DNA from: Flavobacteriaceae bacterium
GTDB lineage: Bacteria; Bacteroidota; Bacteroidia; Flavobacteriales; Flavobacteriaceae
Length of the DNA stretch: 64,000 bases
Assembly (NCBI GenBank): GCA_016649715.1
Contig: JAENXC010000011.1
Span: 1-64,000, forward strand
Reading direction: 5' to 3'
Positions 37,436-46,071 of the stretch are shown piece by piece. The notes under the pieces were generated by a model that saw nothing but the letters and a program-made list of their open reading frames with translations, made no database searches and had not been told where the DNA came from. The first letter of the stretch is position 1; each line of letters opens with the position of its first letter. Position numbers and translations under genes: made by a program.

Positions 37436-38539
37436 ATGCAAAAAAAAATACAAAGCGAAATACCCAATTCGTCCGGAGGAACAAAAAGCTATTTTTTGAT
37501 CGGTTTACGTGGGATGATAAAAGATTTATCGCCTTCCTATTTTGCGCTGGTGATGGCAACGGGTATTGTTTCCATTGCATCTGATATATTGGGAATGCCG
37601 CTGATTGCCATGGGTCTGTTTTGGTTAAACATTCTTGCCTATGTCATTTTATGTATTGCTTTTTCCCTGCGTTATATTTTATTCAAAAAAGAATTTCTCG
37701 GTGATTTGTTCGACCATGCCCGCGGCCCTGGTTTTTTTACCACGGTTGCTGCCACATGCATTCTGGGAGGACAGTTTATCCTCTTGTGGGAAAACTTCCA
37801 GGTTGCAGTGATACTCTGGTACATCGGAATCGTACTTTGGTTGCTCATTACCTATACCATTTTCACAACCTTTACCATCAAAGAGAAGAAACCACCGCTC
37901 GAAAAGGGAATAAATGGGGCTTGGCTGCTCGCCGTTGTTGCCACGCAGGCGCTGGCCGTTTTGAGCGCAAAGCTGTCCATGCACTTTGAGACCTACAAAC
38001 TTATCATCAATTTCTTCGCTTTCTCCATGTGGCTCTGGGGCGGCATGCAATATATCTGGATGATGTCGCTTATCTTTTATCGTTACACATTTTTTAAATT
38101 TTCCCCGAGCGATCTCTCCCCTCCCTATTGGATCAATATGGGGGCGATGGCCATTTCCACACTTGCCGGATCTCTGCTTATCAACAACACTCCGCATGCC
38201 CCATTTTTATTATCTACCCTCGCCTTCCTAAAGGGATTCACCGTTTTCTACTGGGCAACGGGAACTTGGTGGATACCCATGTTGATCATTTTGGCAGGGT
38301 GGAGACATCTTTACAAAAAATTTCCGCTTACCTATGACCCTTTATACTGGGGAGCCGTGTTCCCTTTGGGAATGTACACGGTTTCCACATATATGATGGC
38401 TGAAGCAATGGATCTGGAATTTTTATTTCCTATCCCAAAATATTTTGTCTATGTGGCTCTGGTGGCTTGGGCCCTCGCCTTTATCGGGCTGATCCGTAAA
38501 CTGGTAAAGAATCTTTTTTATACAATTAAAGAAAGCTGA
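37436..38539 (+). CDS. TDT/SLAC1-type anion channel or transporter
   Basis: A 367-residue membrane protein of the tellurite-resistance/dicarboxylate transporter (TDT, TehA/SLAC1) fold, with about ten helices. Motifs: [19 protein letters not shown] at the first helix and [13 protein letters not shown] and [14 protein letters not shown] near the end. Such proteins conduct anions such as chloride, nitrate or malate. Its place right after narK suggests nitrate or nitrite transport. The start at 37436 gives a 26-residue hydrophilic leader; an alternative Met at 37514 ([10 protein letters not shown]) would also be acceptable. Confidence 0.82.
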   Translation: MQKKIQSEIPNSSGGTKSYFLIGLRGMIKDLSPSYFALVMATGIVSIASDILGMPLIAMGLFWLNILAYVILCIAFSLRYILFKKEFLGDLFDHARGPGFFTTVAATCILGGQFILLWENFQVAVILWYIGIVLWLLITYTIFTTFTIKEKKPPLEKGINGAWLLAVVATQALAVLSAKLSMHFETYKLIINFFAFSMWLWGGMQYIWMMSLIFYRYTFFKFSPSDLSPPYWINMGAMAISTLAGSLLINNTPHAPFLLSTLAFLKGFTVFYWATGTWWIPMLIILAGWRHLYKKFPLTYDPLYWGAVFPLGMYTVSTYMMAEAMDLEFLFPIPKYFVYVALVAWALAFIGLIRKLVKNLFYTIKES

Positions 38540-38629
38540 GCATTTACCTATTGTGTTTTTTCGCAAGAATCCATTAAAAATATTTTCCAACTTAATTATA
38601 TTACCGTAATTTCATAAAAAATTAATATT

Positions 38630-39358
38630 ATGAATACTGAAAAACCTAAACTACCACCTGAAATTTTAAAAAGGAATCAGATAAGAGAAAATTTGGATAG
38701 AGATAATACTAACACAATTCCAAAGCCAAATACCGTATCAAAGAAAGATGGAAAATGGTTGAATGATGTAGAAAATTCTCCAATGGATTCTCACGAGGAA
38801 CTAGGGAGGATTACCATGGAAAAGGAAAATGCCTCAGAAGCCGTAAAATTGCTTATGGATGAGCATCAAGTTGTGCTGAAGGTAATTGGAGAATTCGAAA
38901 AAGGGATTGTAGCCTATAAAATGAATGGCTATAAACTCACAGATGAAATAAATGAATCATTTTCAAAATTTTTCAAATGTCTTGATGAAGAACTTCTTCC
39001 ACACAACAGAAAAGAAGAAAAAACTTTATTCCCGATATTGAACAAAAAACTACTATTGGCAGGGGAGCATAGTAAAGGAAAAAATCCACTCACAGCTATT
39101 GATGTGATGGAAGACGATCACACAAAATTTATCCAACTTGGAGCGCTTTCATTTAATTTTCTTGGATTATCAACTCGATTGGTAGATGACCGTTCAAGAT
39201 TTTTCGTGCTTGATACAGCCTATGATACCTCCCGCGAACTGATTGAACTTATAAAACTTCATATCTATCGTGAAGATGAAACGCTTTTTCCCCTTGCACA
39301 GAAATATCTTTCAGAAGAAGAGCTTATGGCCATTTATGAGGAAATGGAGAAGTTATGA
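38630..39358 (+). CDS. Hemerythrin-domain protein
   Basis: A 242-residue soluble protein. After about 75 polar residues comes a four-helix hemerythrin-like HHE domain. Probable iron ligands: DEHQ, LLPHNRKEEKTLFP, EDDHTKF and LKLHIYREDETLFP. The pattern H-x(n)-E-x3-LFP occurs twice, as expected for a di-iron site. Such proteins bind O2 or nitric oxide. It lies among nitrate-respiration genes and just upstream of moaA, so NO sensing or detoxification is the likely job. Confidence 0.85.
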   Translation: MNTEKPKLPPEILKRNQIRENLDRDNTNTIPKPNTVSKKDGKWLNDVENSPMDSHEELGRITMEKENASEAVKLLMDEHQVVLKVIGEFEKGIVAYKMNGYKLTDEINESFSKFFKCLDEELLPHNRKEEKTLFPILNKKLLLAGEHSKGKNPLTAIDVMEDDHTKFIQLGALSFNFLGLSTRLVDDRSRFFVLDTAYDTSRELIELIKLHIYREDETLFPLAQKYLSEEELMAIYEEMEKL

Positions 39359-39367
39359 CCAATAAAA

Positions 39368-39520
39368 GAGGTGATCGGTAAAAGGGTGAATGGTAAGCGG
39401 TAATCGAACCACACCGACAACCGACAACCGACACCCGACACCCGACACCCGATAAACTTGAGTAAACAAAATGAATAAGTCAAGCACCGATAACCAATCA
39501 CCGATAATCGATAACCGGTC
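39368..39520. repeat. Heptad repeat element running into moaA
   Basis: Three blocks of 7-base period. A G-rich block (about 39371-39405, GTAAGCG-like units) is followed by a C-rich block (39412-39454, ACCGACA/CCCGACA units) and a third block (about 39484-39520, ACCGATA-like units). The third block lies inside the moaA reading frame. On the minus strand the same DNA reads as the repetitive GYRLSVIGYR-type peptide often seen as a spurious protein in Bacteroidota. Confidence 0.85.
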
Positions 39521-40508
39521 ACAAATAAAAGACCAGTTTAATCGAGTTCACGATTACCTGCGTATCTCATTAACGGAGCGGTGCAACCTTCGTTGTTCCT
39601 ATTGTATGCCCGCCGAAGGAATCCAACTTCGTCCGCGTTCTGAATTTATGACGGCCGAAGAAGTAATCAAAATGTCTAAGATTTTTGTCTCCCTCGGCGT
39701 AAAGAAGATTCGCCTCACAGGTGGCGAGCCATTGGTCAGGAAAGATGCGGAGGAAATTATTACAGGCTTATCACAACTTCCCGTCGAACTAGCAATTAGC
39801 ACAAATGGAATTTTGGTGGATAAGTATATTGACACCTTCAAATCCTGTGGACTAAAATCCATCAATGTAAGCTTGGATTCCCTTAAAAAAGAAAAATTCA
39901 ACACTATTACCCGCAGAGATTATTTTGATAAAGTTATGTCAAATATCAATTTATTGATGAAAAATAACTTCCACGTTAAAATAAACGCCGTAATGATTAA
40001 AGGTTTTAATGATGATGAGATCTGTGATCTTGTAGAATGGATGCGAGACAAAAATATACACGTCCGTTTTATCGAATTTATGCCTTTTGATGGTAATAAA
40101 TGGGACTGGAGCAAAGGAATTTCCTTTAAGGAAATAATGACTAAAATAGAAAGCAGATATGGTGAGAATGTTGTGAAATTGGAGGACGGCAAGAACGATA
40201 CAGCAAAAAACTATTCTATAAAAAATTACAAGGGAACTTTCGCTATCATTAGTTCCGTTACAAATCCTTTCTGCGATACTTGTAATAGAATGCGTCTTAC
40301 CGCTGATGGTAAAATAAAAAACTGTCTGTTCTCTGGAACTGAAACTGATTTGCTTTCCGCTATGAGGAACGGGGAAGATATTGTTCCCATGATCCTAGAA
40401 TCTATTTGGAACAAAAAAGCCGTGCGTGGCGGAATGGAGTCGTTTGAGGATTTTTCTGATTCGTCCCAAAATCAAAAAAACCGAAGTATGGTGGCCATAG
40501 GTGGCTAA
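39471..40508 (+). CDS. moaA: GTP 3',8-cyclase, first step of molybdenum cofactor synthesis
   Basis: A 345-residue radical-SAM enzyme that converts GTP to 3',8-cyclo-dihydro-GTP together with MoaC. The radical-SAM cluster is CNLRCSYCMPAEG, and the C-terminal GTP-binding [4Fe-4S] cluster is CDTCNRMRLTADGKIKNCLF. The first residues, MNKSSTDNQSPIIDNRSQIK, come from heptad-repeat DNA and are not part of the conserved domain, which starts at DQFNRVHDYLRISLTERCN. No later ATG precedes the domain, so these repeat-derived residues seem to be translated. Confidence 0.95.
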   Translation: MNKSSTDNQSPIIDNRSQIKDQFNRVHDYLRISLTERCNLRCSYCMPAEGIQLRPRSEFMTAEEVIKMSKIFVSLGVKKIRLTGGEPLVRKDAEEIITGLSQLPVELAISTNGILVDKYIDTFKSCGLKSINVSLDSLKKEKFNTITRRDYFDKVMSNINLLMKNNFHVKINAVMIKGFNDDEICDLVEWMRDKNIHVRFIEFMPFDGNKWDWSKGISFKEIMTKIESRYGENVVKLEDGKNDTAKNYSIKNYKGTFAIISSVTNPFCDTCNRMRLTADGKIKNCLFSGTETDLLSAMRNGEDIVPMILESIWNKKAVRGGMESFEDFSDSSQNQKNRSMVAIGG

Positions 40509-40530
40509 TTCTTTAAAAATAATTATATAA

Positions 40531-40992
40531 ATGACTAAAAATACAGAACCAATACCGAAAAACTCAATGATTGAAGCAGCACTCGATTTCTGGTTCAACG
40601 ACCAAGGGCATATCCGCTCTCCTTTTCCAACCCCCATCCGAAAAACCCTTGAGGAAAAGACAAAAACCAAATTTTCAGACTGGACAGCCAAACTATCCGA
40701 TGGCGCCAAAAAAGAAATCAACGATGAAATTATTGCGGAAAAGTATGAGGAAATTCTTTTCGAAACCGCTTCAGAATTGGTTTCCACAGAAGATGAAAAA
40801 CTCACCATCCTCTATCCCTTTATGCCTAGAATTGGAGATATTATCAACCCAAAGGATGCATCAACCAATGGAGAGAGCGAAATAATTGGCCGCAATCACA
40901 TTAAACGTGGCGACGATTCCTTTTTAAAAGTGAAGCTTAAATCCATAGGCTCTGGAAAGGAATGGGAAACAGAATTTGAATTGCCGGAATAA
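40531..40992 (+). CDS. Unknown 153-residue protein in the cofactor region
   Basis: A 153-residue soluble acidic protein with no recognised domain. It contains FWFNDQGHIRSPFPTPIRKTLEEKTKTKFSDWTAKLS, a helical core and a C-terminal part GDDSFLKVKLKSIGSGKEWETEFELPE. The gene lies 22 bases after moaA, so it is probably co-transcribed with it and with the di-iron repair protein. A role in cofactor delivery or nitrogen-oxide response is possible but not shown. Confidence 0.75.
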   Translation: MTKNTEPIPKNSMIEAALDFWFNDQGHIRSPFPTPIRKTLEEKTKTKFSDWTAKLSDGAKKEINDEIIAEKYEEILFETASELVSTEDEKLTILYPFMPRIGDIINPKDASTNGESEIIGRNHIKRGDDSFLKVKLKSIGSGKEWETEFELPE

Positions 40993-41073
40993 TCCTTTTC
41001 TTCTAAAAATAAAAAAGAGAGTTCTTCACTTAGCAGTAAAATAAAAAATAGTAATAGACAGAAGTGGAATAAC

Positions 41074-42033
41074 ATGGAAACAATGGAAACCATAGATGTA
41101 ACTACTTTAGTTCATTCTTTTAAGAACATGATAATCCTTAATCGCCTCGATCACCTGGCCGAAGGAAAATCCTTAATTCTACAAAACAACAGTGATCCTT
41201 TGCCCTTATACTATCGTTTGCTCGTTGAAAGAGGTGCTGTTTTTAGTTGGAAATACCTTAAGAAAGGGCCTGGTGTATGGAAAGTAAAAATCAGTAAATT
41301 GAAAACTGAAGAGGTATCACTTCAAATTAGTGAAATTGTTGCGAGAGATTATCGTAAAATAAAAATCCTTCAAAGTTTTGGGATAGATGTTTTTAGTGGA
41401 GGAAAGAAGATACTCGAGAAAGTCTGTCAAGAAAAAAATATTGCTATTGAAGAGGTTGAGCAAGCTTTAAAAGAAGTAGAAAAAGAGCCTATTCCATCTT
41501 CTATCGATTACAATAAATGGGATATAGATTTTCTTATAGATTTTATTATTAATATACATCATCGCTATGTAGCAGAAATTGATCCCGAGATTCATGAATA
41601 TATGCAGAAAGTCGCTGAAGTCCATGCAGCGAAGCATTTTGAAGTTATTGATGTAACAAGAGGTTTTATCAAAATATCCAGTGAATTGAAACAACATTTG
41701 CGCAAAGAGGAAACTGTTTTATTTCCGTATATTAAGAAGATGAGCGAGGCAAAAAGAAGCATGTTAACACTTCCTCACCCTTCATTTGGTAGCGTTGCTA
41801 ATCTTTTACAAATGCTGGAGCGTGAGCATAATAATATAATCTACGAAATGAAAGAAATTGAGCTTTCAAGTAATAATTTTGCCATCCCCGAAGATGCCGA
41901 TGCTATATTCCGTAGGGCATACACTATATTGAGAGCATTCTTGGATGAACTACAGTTACACATTCATTTAGAAAATAACGTATTGTTTCCTAAAGTTATA
42001 GAAATGGAAAAGGAATTGATAGACTCTCAATAA
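41074..42033 (+). CDS. DUF2249-ScdA-hemerythrin fusion, iron-sulfur repair type
   Basis: A 319-residue three-part protein. Residues of about 1-75 resemble DUF2249 (LDHLAEGKSLILQNNSDPLPLYYRLL). Residues of about 85-135 resemble the ScdA N-terminal domain (RKIKILQSFGIDVFSGGKKILEKVCQEKNI). The rest is a hemerythrin di-iron domain (HHRYVAEIDPEIHEYMQKVAEVHAAKH, LKQHLRKEETVLFPYI, EREHNNI, LQLHIHLENNVLFPKV). ScdA/YtfE repairs iron-sulfur clusters after nitric oxide damage. The usual CCGG of the ScdA motif is FSGG here, so the Cys pair is lost. It ends 7 bases into the convergent MORN gene. Confidence 0.85.
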   Translation: METMETIDVTTLVHSFKNMIILNRLDHLAEGKSLILQNNSDPLPLYYRLLVERGAVFSWKYLKKGPGVWKVKISKLKTEEVSLQISEIVARDYRKIKILQSFGIDVFSGGKKILEKVCQEKNIAIEEVEQALKEVEKEPIPSSIDYNKWDIDFLIDFIINIHHRYVAEIDPEIHEYMQKVAEVHAAKHFEVIDVTRGFIKISSELKQHLRKEETVLFPYIKKMSEAKRSMLTLPHPSFGSVANLLQMLEREHNNIIYEMKEIELSSNNFAIPEDADAIFRRAYTILRAFLDELQLHIHLENNVLFPKVIEMEKELIDSQ

Positions 42034-42467
42034 TTCTTTATTTCTTTTATACTACCATCTTGGTTATAATAAGTAACATCTCCCTTAAGCCTGTCATCCT
42101 GATAAAAGCCTTCACTTTCCTTTTTACCGTTTGCATACCAATGCGTGAATTTTCCATTCAGCTTATCATTTTCATACAAACTTTCACTCACTAAATTCCC
42201 GTTATTATCCCAGATGGTCCAAGGTCCGTTGCGTTTGCCTTTGTGAAAAGTGCCCTGCATTTGTTTTTGTCCATTCTCATAGAACCAAGTCCAAGTCCCC
42301 TCATCCCTTCCGTTTACGCGTTCCCCTTCAACCTTTGGTTTTCCGTCACTATAACTCCAATTTCCTGAGCTGAACTCGTATTGCACCCAAATATAAACCA
42401 ATACAATAACGACCATAATGATTTTATGGTAACGCAAATTGTTTGTTACTGTTGATCGGTCTGCCAT
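42027..42467 (-). CDS. MORN-repeat membrane-anchored protein
   Basis: A 146-residue protein with an N-terminal transmembrane helix (IIMVVIVLVYIWVQYEF) and four to five MORN-variant repeats such as EGTWTWFYENGQKQMQGTF, GPWTIWDNNGNLVSESLY, GKFTHWYANGKKESEGFY and GDVTYYNQDGSIKE. Such YwqK-type repeats are common in Bacteroidota; function unknown. Its end overlaps the end of the di-iron repair gene by 7 bases. Confidence 0.8.
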   Translation of the reverse strand: MADRSTVTNNLRYHKIIMVVIVLVYIWVQYEFSSGNWSYSDGKPKVEGERVNGRDEGTWTWFYENGQKQMQGTFHKGKRNGPWTIWDNNGNLVSESLYENDKLNGKFTHWYANGKKESEGFYQDDRLKGDVTYYNQDGSIKEIKNY

Positions 42468-42532
42468 GGTAGTGTTTGATACATTTAAAATCCTAATCTA
42501 AATGTTGAGAAAATAATTTGGATATTCAAAAC

Positions 42533-42655
42533 TGACTCAAGACTTTTGGACATAGGACAACTTCTTTTAAACCAAAAAAAAACTAAACACTCGAAATAGA
42601 TTTATTAGTATGATTTTGCACCGATAACCGAGAACCGAGAACCGATAATAACACT
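42533..42655. repeat. Heptad repeat element between MORN gene and 128-residue gene
   Basis: The left block (42533-42562) holds AGGACAA/AGACTTT-like units. The right block (42619-42648) holds ACCGATA/ACCGAGA-like units. Both have 7-base period. The right block matches the moaA-side element. Confidence 0.7.
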
Positions 42656-42698
42656 CGTCCACCGAAGCTTTTTCAGCGTAGGTGGAGATAACTCATTT

Positions 42699-43085
42699 CT
42701 AAGTATCATAATGCTGAGGATCCTTGCTCTTATCCATTTCCAAAACATAGATTCTGTTTGGGTGCAGCACGTAAATATCCATACCGAAATTGATAGTTTT
42801 TTTGTCCTGCAATCCCTTGAGAATAGCGTGGTTTTCATCATCTACGGAAAAAACGAAAAACTGCTTATCCCGGAAACTGTCTAATAATTTTTCAATCACT
42901 GCAAATCCCGCAGCCATAAAATCCATTCCCTTTGCCGTTTCGTCTGAATAGGGAAATCCGTATTCATTTTCGAATATTTCCCGCATCATGCTGTGGCTGT
43001 CGAAGAATTCATCCATAGTTTTGATTTCCCATATCGCAAAGTTGTCATACATAAAATACTTTTCGTCAAAATCGGTTGCTATCAT
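42699..43085 (-). CDS. Unknown 128-residue protein after moaCB
   Basis: A 128-residue soluble acidic protein of no recognised family. Recurrent pattern: MYDNFAIWEIKTMDEFFDSHSMMREIFENEYG, then AVIEKLLDSFRDKQFFVFSVDDENHAIL and INFGMDIYVLHPNRIYVLEMDKS. It follows moaCB on the same strand with a 98-base gap, so it could be a late member of the cofactor operon. No catalytic motif is obvious. Confidence 0.65.
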   Translation of the reverse strand: MIATDFDEKYFMYDNFAIWEIKTMDEFFDSHSMMREIFENEYGFPYSDETAKGMDFMAAGFAVIEKLLDSFRDKQFFVFSVDDENHAILKGLQDKKTINFGMDIYVLHPNRIYVLEMDKSKDPQHYDT

Positions 43086-43183
43086 AGTTTATTTTCTATT
43101 GTTATTCTTTATTAAGTCGTGTCTGTTCCTCCCTTTTTTTAAGGGGAGAGTCTGTGCCGAATTCACTCCGATTTATCGGCGGC

Positions 43184-44095
43184 TCAGGAGTCGTGTCTAG
43201 CCCCTTCCAATATTCTAAAGATATGGAGCACCGAAGGGAAAAGCGCGTCCATCGTTTCTTTTGCGCCTTTGGTGGAGCCGGGTATAGCAAGCACCAAGCA
43301 ATTTTCTTTCATTCCGGCAATTCCGCGCGAGAGCATAGCATATGGGGTTCTGTCCTGTCCATAATTTCTGGCAGCTTCCATAATTCCTGGGATTTCCCTG
43401 TCCAGCAATGGGAGAATTGCCTCCGGGGTGGTGTCCCTCGGGGAGAGCCCCGTTCCCCCGGTAAAAATGATAAGATCATTCTTCGCGAAAAGGGTTTCAA
43501 TTTTTTCTCGGATGATTTCAATCTCATCGGGAACAATTGAATATTCGGAAATGGTTACTCCACACGATTCCAATTTTTTGATAACGGCCTTTCCCGCATA
43601 GTCTTCTTTTCTTCCTGCTGAAATACTGTCCGAGCAAACGATCACGACCGCTTTCAGATCTTTTCTGAATTTATCCGAAAAATTGGACTTGCCGCCCTTC
43701 TTCCCTTGAAGTTTGATGGAAGAAATCTCAATTTCCTTGTCAATTGGTTTCAGCATATCATAAATGGTCAGTGCCACCACGGAAGCCCCGTGCATTGCTT
43801 CCACTTCCACCCCTGTTTTATAGACGGTATGGACTTCCACTTCAATTTTAATTTCCATATCGGAAATTTCATAGCGTATCTGTGTAAACTCAACCGGCAT
43901 CGGGTGGCAATCGGGTATCATATCGCTAGTCCGCTTTACCGCAAAAAGCCCTGCTGTGCGCGCACATTCAAGCACGTCGCCCTTGGGAACGGTTTTGTTT
44001 TTTACCGCTTCAATGGTTTCCTTCCTGCCCACTTTCACAACAGCGGTTGCCGTTGCTTCGCGGAGGGTGGAAGTTTTAAATGTTACATCAACCAT
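43184..44095 (-). CDS. moaCB: Bifunctional MoaC-MoaB fusion
   Basis: A 303-residue fusion of two cofactor enzymes. Residues 1-135 are MoaC, which with MoaA makes cyclic pyranopterin phosphate: [31 protein letters not shown], then [36 protein letters not shown]. Residues of about 145-300 are MoaB/MogA, which adenylates molybdopterin: [38 protein letters not shown] and [11 protein letters not shown]. The fusion allows equal production of two steps. The moaE gene begins 4 bases upstream of its start. Confidence 0.95.
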   Translation of the reverse strand: MVDVTFKTSTLREATATAVVKVGRKETIEAVKNKTVPKGDVLECARTAGLFAVKRTSDMIPDCHPMPVEFTQIRYEISDMEIKIEVEVHTVYKTGVEVEAMHGASVVALTIYDMLKPIDKEIEISSIKLQGKKGGKSNFSDKFRKDLKAVVIVCSDSISAGRKEDYAGKAVIKKLESCGVTISEYSIVPDEIEIIREKIETLFAKNDLIIFTGGTGLSPRDTTPEAILPLLDREIPGIMEAARNYGQDRTPYAMLSRGIAGMKENCLVLAIPGSTKGAKETMDALFPSVLHIFRILEGARHDS

Positions 44096-44098
44096 AGT

Positions 44099-44545
44099 TT
44101 AATCTGTGTTTATTTTCCATGAATAGGTTTCGTCCTCAAATATTTCTTTTCCGAATATGGGAACCTTCGCCTTTATTTCCTCCACAATAAAGCGGCAGGC
44201 ATCAAATGCATCGGTTCGGTGTTGGGAAGATACGAAAACAAAAAGTGATATTTCTCCCGCTTTTACCCTTCCCAAACTGTGGTAAATGTGCATACAGCTG
44301 AGGTTGAAACTAGCGAATGCCTTTTCCCTTATTTCGTGGAACTTTTCCTCTGCCATTTCCTCATATGCCGAATATTCGATTGCCTGAACTGTTTTGCCAT
44401 CAATGATATCGTTGCGGATTTGCCCGAGGAAAATATCGTGGGCACCTATATTTTTCTTGCTGCTGTGTTTCGCTATGGATTCTGCAATAAAATTGGGAAG
44501 TATCGCTCCGTTTACAAAAACTTTATGCCTTTTTTTTTCACTCAT
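44099..44545 (-). CDS. moaE: Molybdopterin synthase catalytic subunit
   Basis: A 148-residue MoaE. Conserved stretches are GAHDIFLGQIRNDIIDGKTVQAIEYSAYEEMAEEKF, HIYHSLGRVKAGEISLFVFVSSQHRTDAFDACRFIVEEIKAKVPIFGKEIFEDETYSW. The Lys in IFGKE is the expected active-site residue. It works with MoaD (45838-46071) to insert sulfur into the pterin. It is followed by moaCB at a gap of 3 bases. Confidence 0.95.
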   Translation of the reverse strand: MSEKKRHKVFVNGAILPNFIAESIAKHSSKKNIGAHDIFLGQIRNDIIDGKTVQAIEYSAYEEMAEEKFHEIREKAFASFNLSCMHIYHSLGRVKAGEISLFVFVSSQHRTDAFDACRFIVEEIKAKVPIFGKEIFEDETYSWKINTD

Positions 44546-44605
44546 GCTTTTTGAATTTTCTCGGTCTATCTGAAATACTGTGGATTATAAACCATAATTA
44601 ATTAG

Positions 44606-44661
44606 TGTCAGGTCGAGCGCAGTCGAGACCTAATAACCTCTCGACTGCGCTCGAGGTGACA
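44606..44661. repeat. Large palindromic element
   Basis: A near-perfect inverted repeat. Arms TCGAGCGCAGTCGAGA and TCTCGACTGCGCTCGA are separated by a 10-base loop and extended on both sides by TGTCA/TGACA. It lies between moeB and moaE. No T-run follows, so it looks like a repeated extragenic palindrome, perhaps a transcript-stabilising hairpin. Confidence 0.75.
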
Positions 44662-44699
44662 TACTCAGTAAACAACTTATTTTCTTTACCCATACAAAA

Positions 44700-45836
44700 T
44701 CATATAGAGCCTGTTTTTTCAGTGATTCTCATCCATTCCATCACTCCGCCTTTCAGGTTGAACAGATTTTCGAACGCAAATTTACTTTGCAAAATTCCAA
44801 CAGCCCTTTGGCTTCTCATTCCTACTTTGCAGACCACGATTGTTTTTTTGACTCTGGAAATCTCCACGGCGCGGTTTTCAATTTCCCCAAGTGGGATTTT
44901 CAAACTTTGCCACTCGGCTATTTCAGGTTGTTCCCACATTTCGCGCACGTCGAGGATCTGGATTCCTGACTTTGAGGAAATTAAACTGGACAGCTCCATG
45001 ACAGAAATTTCCTTAATGGGTTTATCTTCCGTTTTATTTCCGCAGAAAAACTCGTAATCCATCCTTTTGAATGCCGATTCGGTTTGGGGAATTGCCTTTA
45101 CAGCATCGGGATTTCTTTCAAATTCAACCGTTTGGAAATTTGTGCTGAGTGCATTCAGCATCAAAACCTTCCCCGAAAGGGTAGTGCCAATCCCCGCAAT
45201 AATTTTTATGGTTTCGTTTGCCATCAAGGTCCCAATGATACCTGGCAGTACGCCCAGGACTCCAATCTCCTCACAACTCAAGGCGTGTTCCGCCGAAGGG
45301 GGCGAAGGAAACAGACATCGGTAAGTAGGCGAGGTGGCTTTTGTAAAATCAAAGACCGAAACCTGCCCCTCAAATTTAAAAATGGAACCGGACACCAATA
45401 TTTTTTTTAGGAGAAAACAGGCGTCATTAACCAGATATCGAGTGGCAAAATTATCGGTCCCGTCAATGACTATATCGTAATTTGAAAATATTTCAAGTGT
45501 GTTTTCCACAGAAAGTTTTACGTTGAAAACCTCTATCGCCACAAAAGGGTTTTGTTCCTGAAGTTTTTTCTTTACCGTTTTTGCTTTTGGTTTTCCCACA
45601 TCCGAAACATTGAACAAAATCTGTCGCTGCAAGTTTGTCTCCTCCACTATATCAAAATCAACAATCCCTAACTTGCCCACCCCCACAGCGCAAAGGTATT
45701 GCAGCACGGGACAACCCAAGCCGCCCGCGCCAATCACGAGCACGCGCGCACTTTTTAGTTTCCCTTGCCCTGCCATCCCAATTTCGGGAAGCAAAAGTTG
45801 CCTGTTGTACCTCAATATTTCTTCCTTCGATAACAT
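44700..45836 (-). CDS. moeB: MoeB/ThiF adenylyltransferase with C-terminal rhodanese
   Basis: A 378-residue protein. The start at 45836 (MLSKEEILRYNRQLLLPEIG) matches the family and lies one base after the moaD stop, so the longer frame from 45884 is rejected. The adenylation domain has VLVIGAGGLGCPVLQYL, VDFDIVEETNLQRQILF and DGTDNFATRYLVND. The rhodanese part, about residues 285-378, has ILDVREMWEQ and the active-site Cys in VVCKVGMRSQRA. MoeB activates the MoaD C-terminus; the rhodanese may supply the sulfur. Confidence 0.9.
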   Translation of the reverse strand: MLSKEEILRYNRQLLLPEIGMAGQGKLKSARVLVIGAGGLGCPVLQYLCAVGVGKLGIVDFDIVEETNLQRQILFNVSDVGKPKAKTVKKKLQEQNPFVAIEVFNVKLSVENTLEIFSNYDIVIDGTDNFATRYLVNDACFLLKKILVSGSIFKFEGQVSVFDFTKATSPTYRCLFPSPPSAEHALSCEEIGVLGVLPGIIGTLMANETIKIIAGIGTTLSGKVLMLNALSTNFQTVEFERNPDAVKAIPQTESAFKRMDYEFFCGNKTEDKPIKEISVMELSSLISSKSGIQILDVREMWEQPEIAEWQSLKIPLGEIENRAVEISRVKKTIVVCKVGMRSQRAVGILQSKFAFENLFNLKGGVMEWMRITEKTGSI

Positions 45837-45837
45837 A

Positions 45838-46071
45838 TTATCCTCCCGCAAATGGCGGCAACAGTGCCACCACATCGTCGGCATTTAATTTTTGGTTTCC
45901 ATTCACTATTTTTTTACCCACGGCAACAACAAAGGGATAGTTTGCAAGTTTCGGAAAATCCGAAATCAATTTTTCCCGAAGCGAGCTGGTATCGTCTATA
46001 TCCTGAAGCTGTAGTTCGTCGCTCCCGATAATATCGGCAAGCTGTCCAAATATTTTAATCTCAATACCCAT
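45838..46071 (-). CDS. moaD: Molybdopterin synthase small (sulfur-carrier) subunit
   Basis: A 77-residue beta-grasp protein that ends in the required double Gly (LLPPFAGG), where MoeB forms the thiocarboxylate. It begins MGIEIKIFGQLADIIG and overlaps the mobA end by 11 bases. Length and C-terminus are normal for MoaD. Confidence 0.93.
   Translation of the reverse strand: MGIEIKIFGQLADIIGSDELQLQDIDDTSSLREKLISDFPKLANYPFVVAVGKKIVNGNQKLNADDVVALLPPFAGG

Noticed and set aside
39334-39522. Minus-strand frame reading as a GYRLSVIGYR-type repeat protein
   Set aside because: It is the reverse reading of the heptad array next to moaA, a known kind of spurious protein in this phylum, with no signal or domain.
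42605-42841. 78-residue minus-strand frame beside the 128-residue gene
   Set aside because: It overlaps the better-supported gene at 42699-43085 in another frame and its C-terminus comes from repeat DNA.
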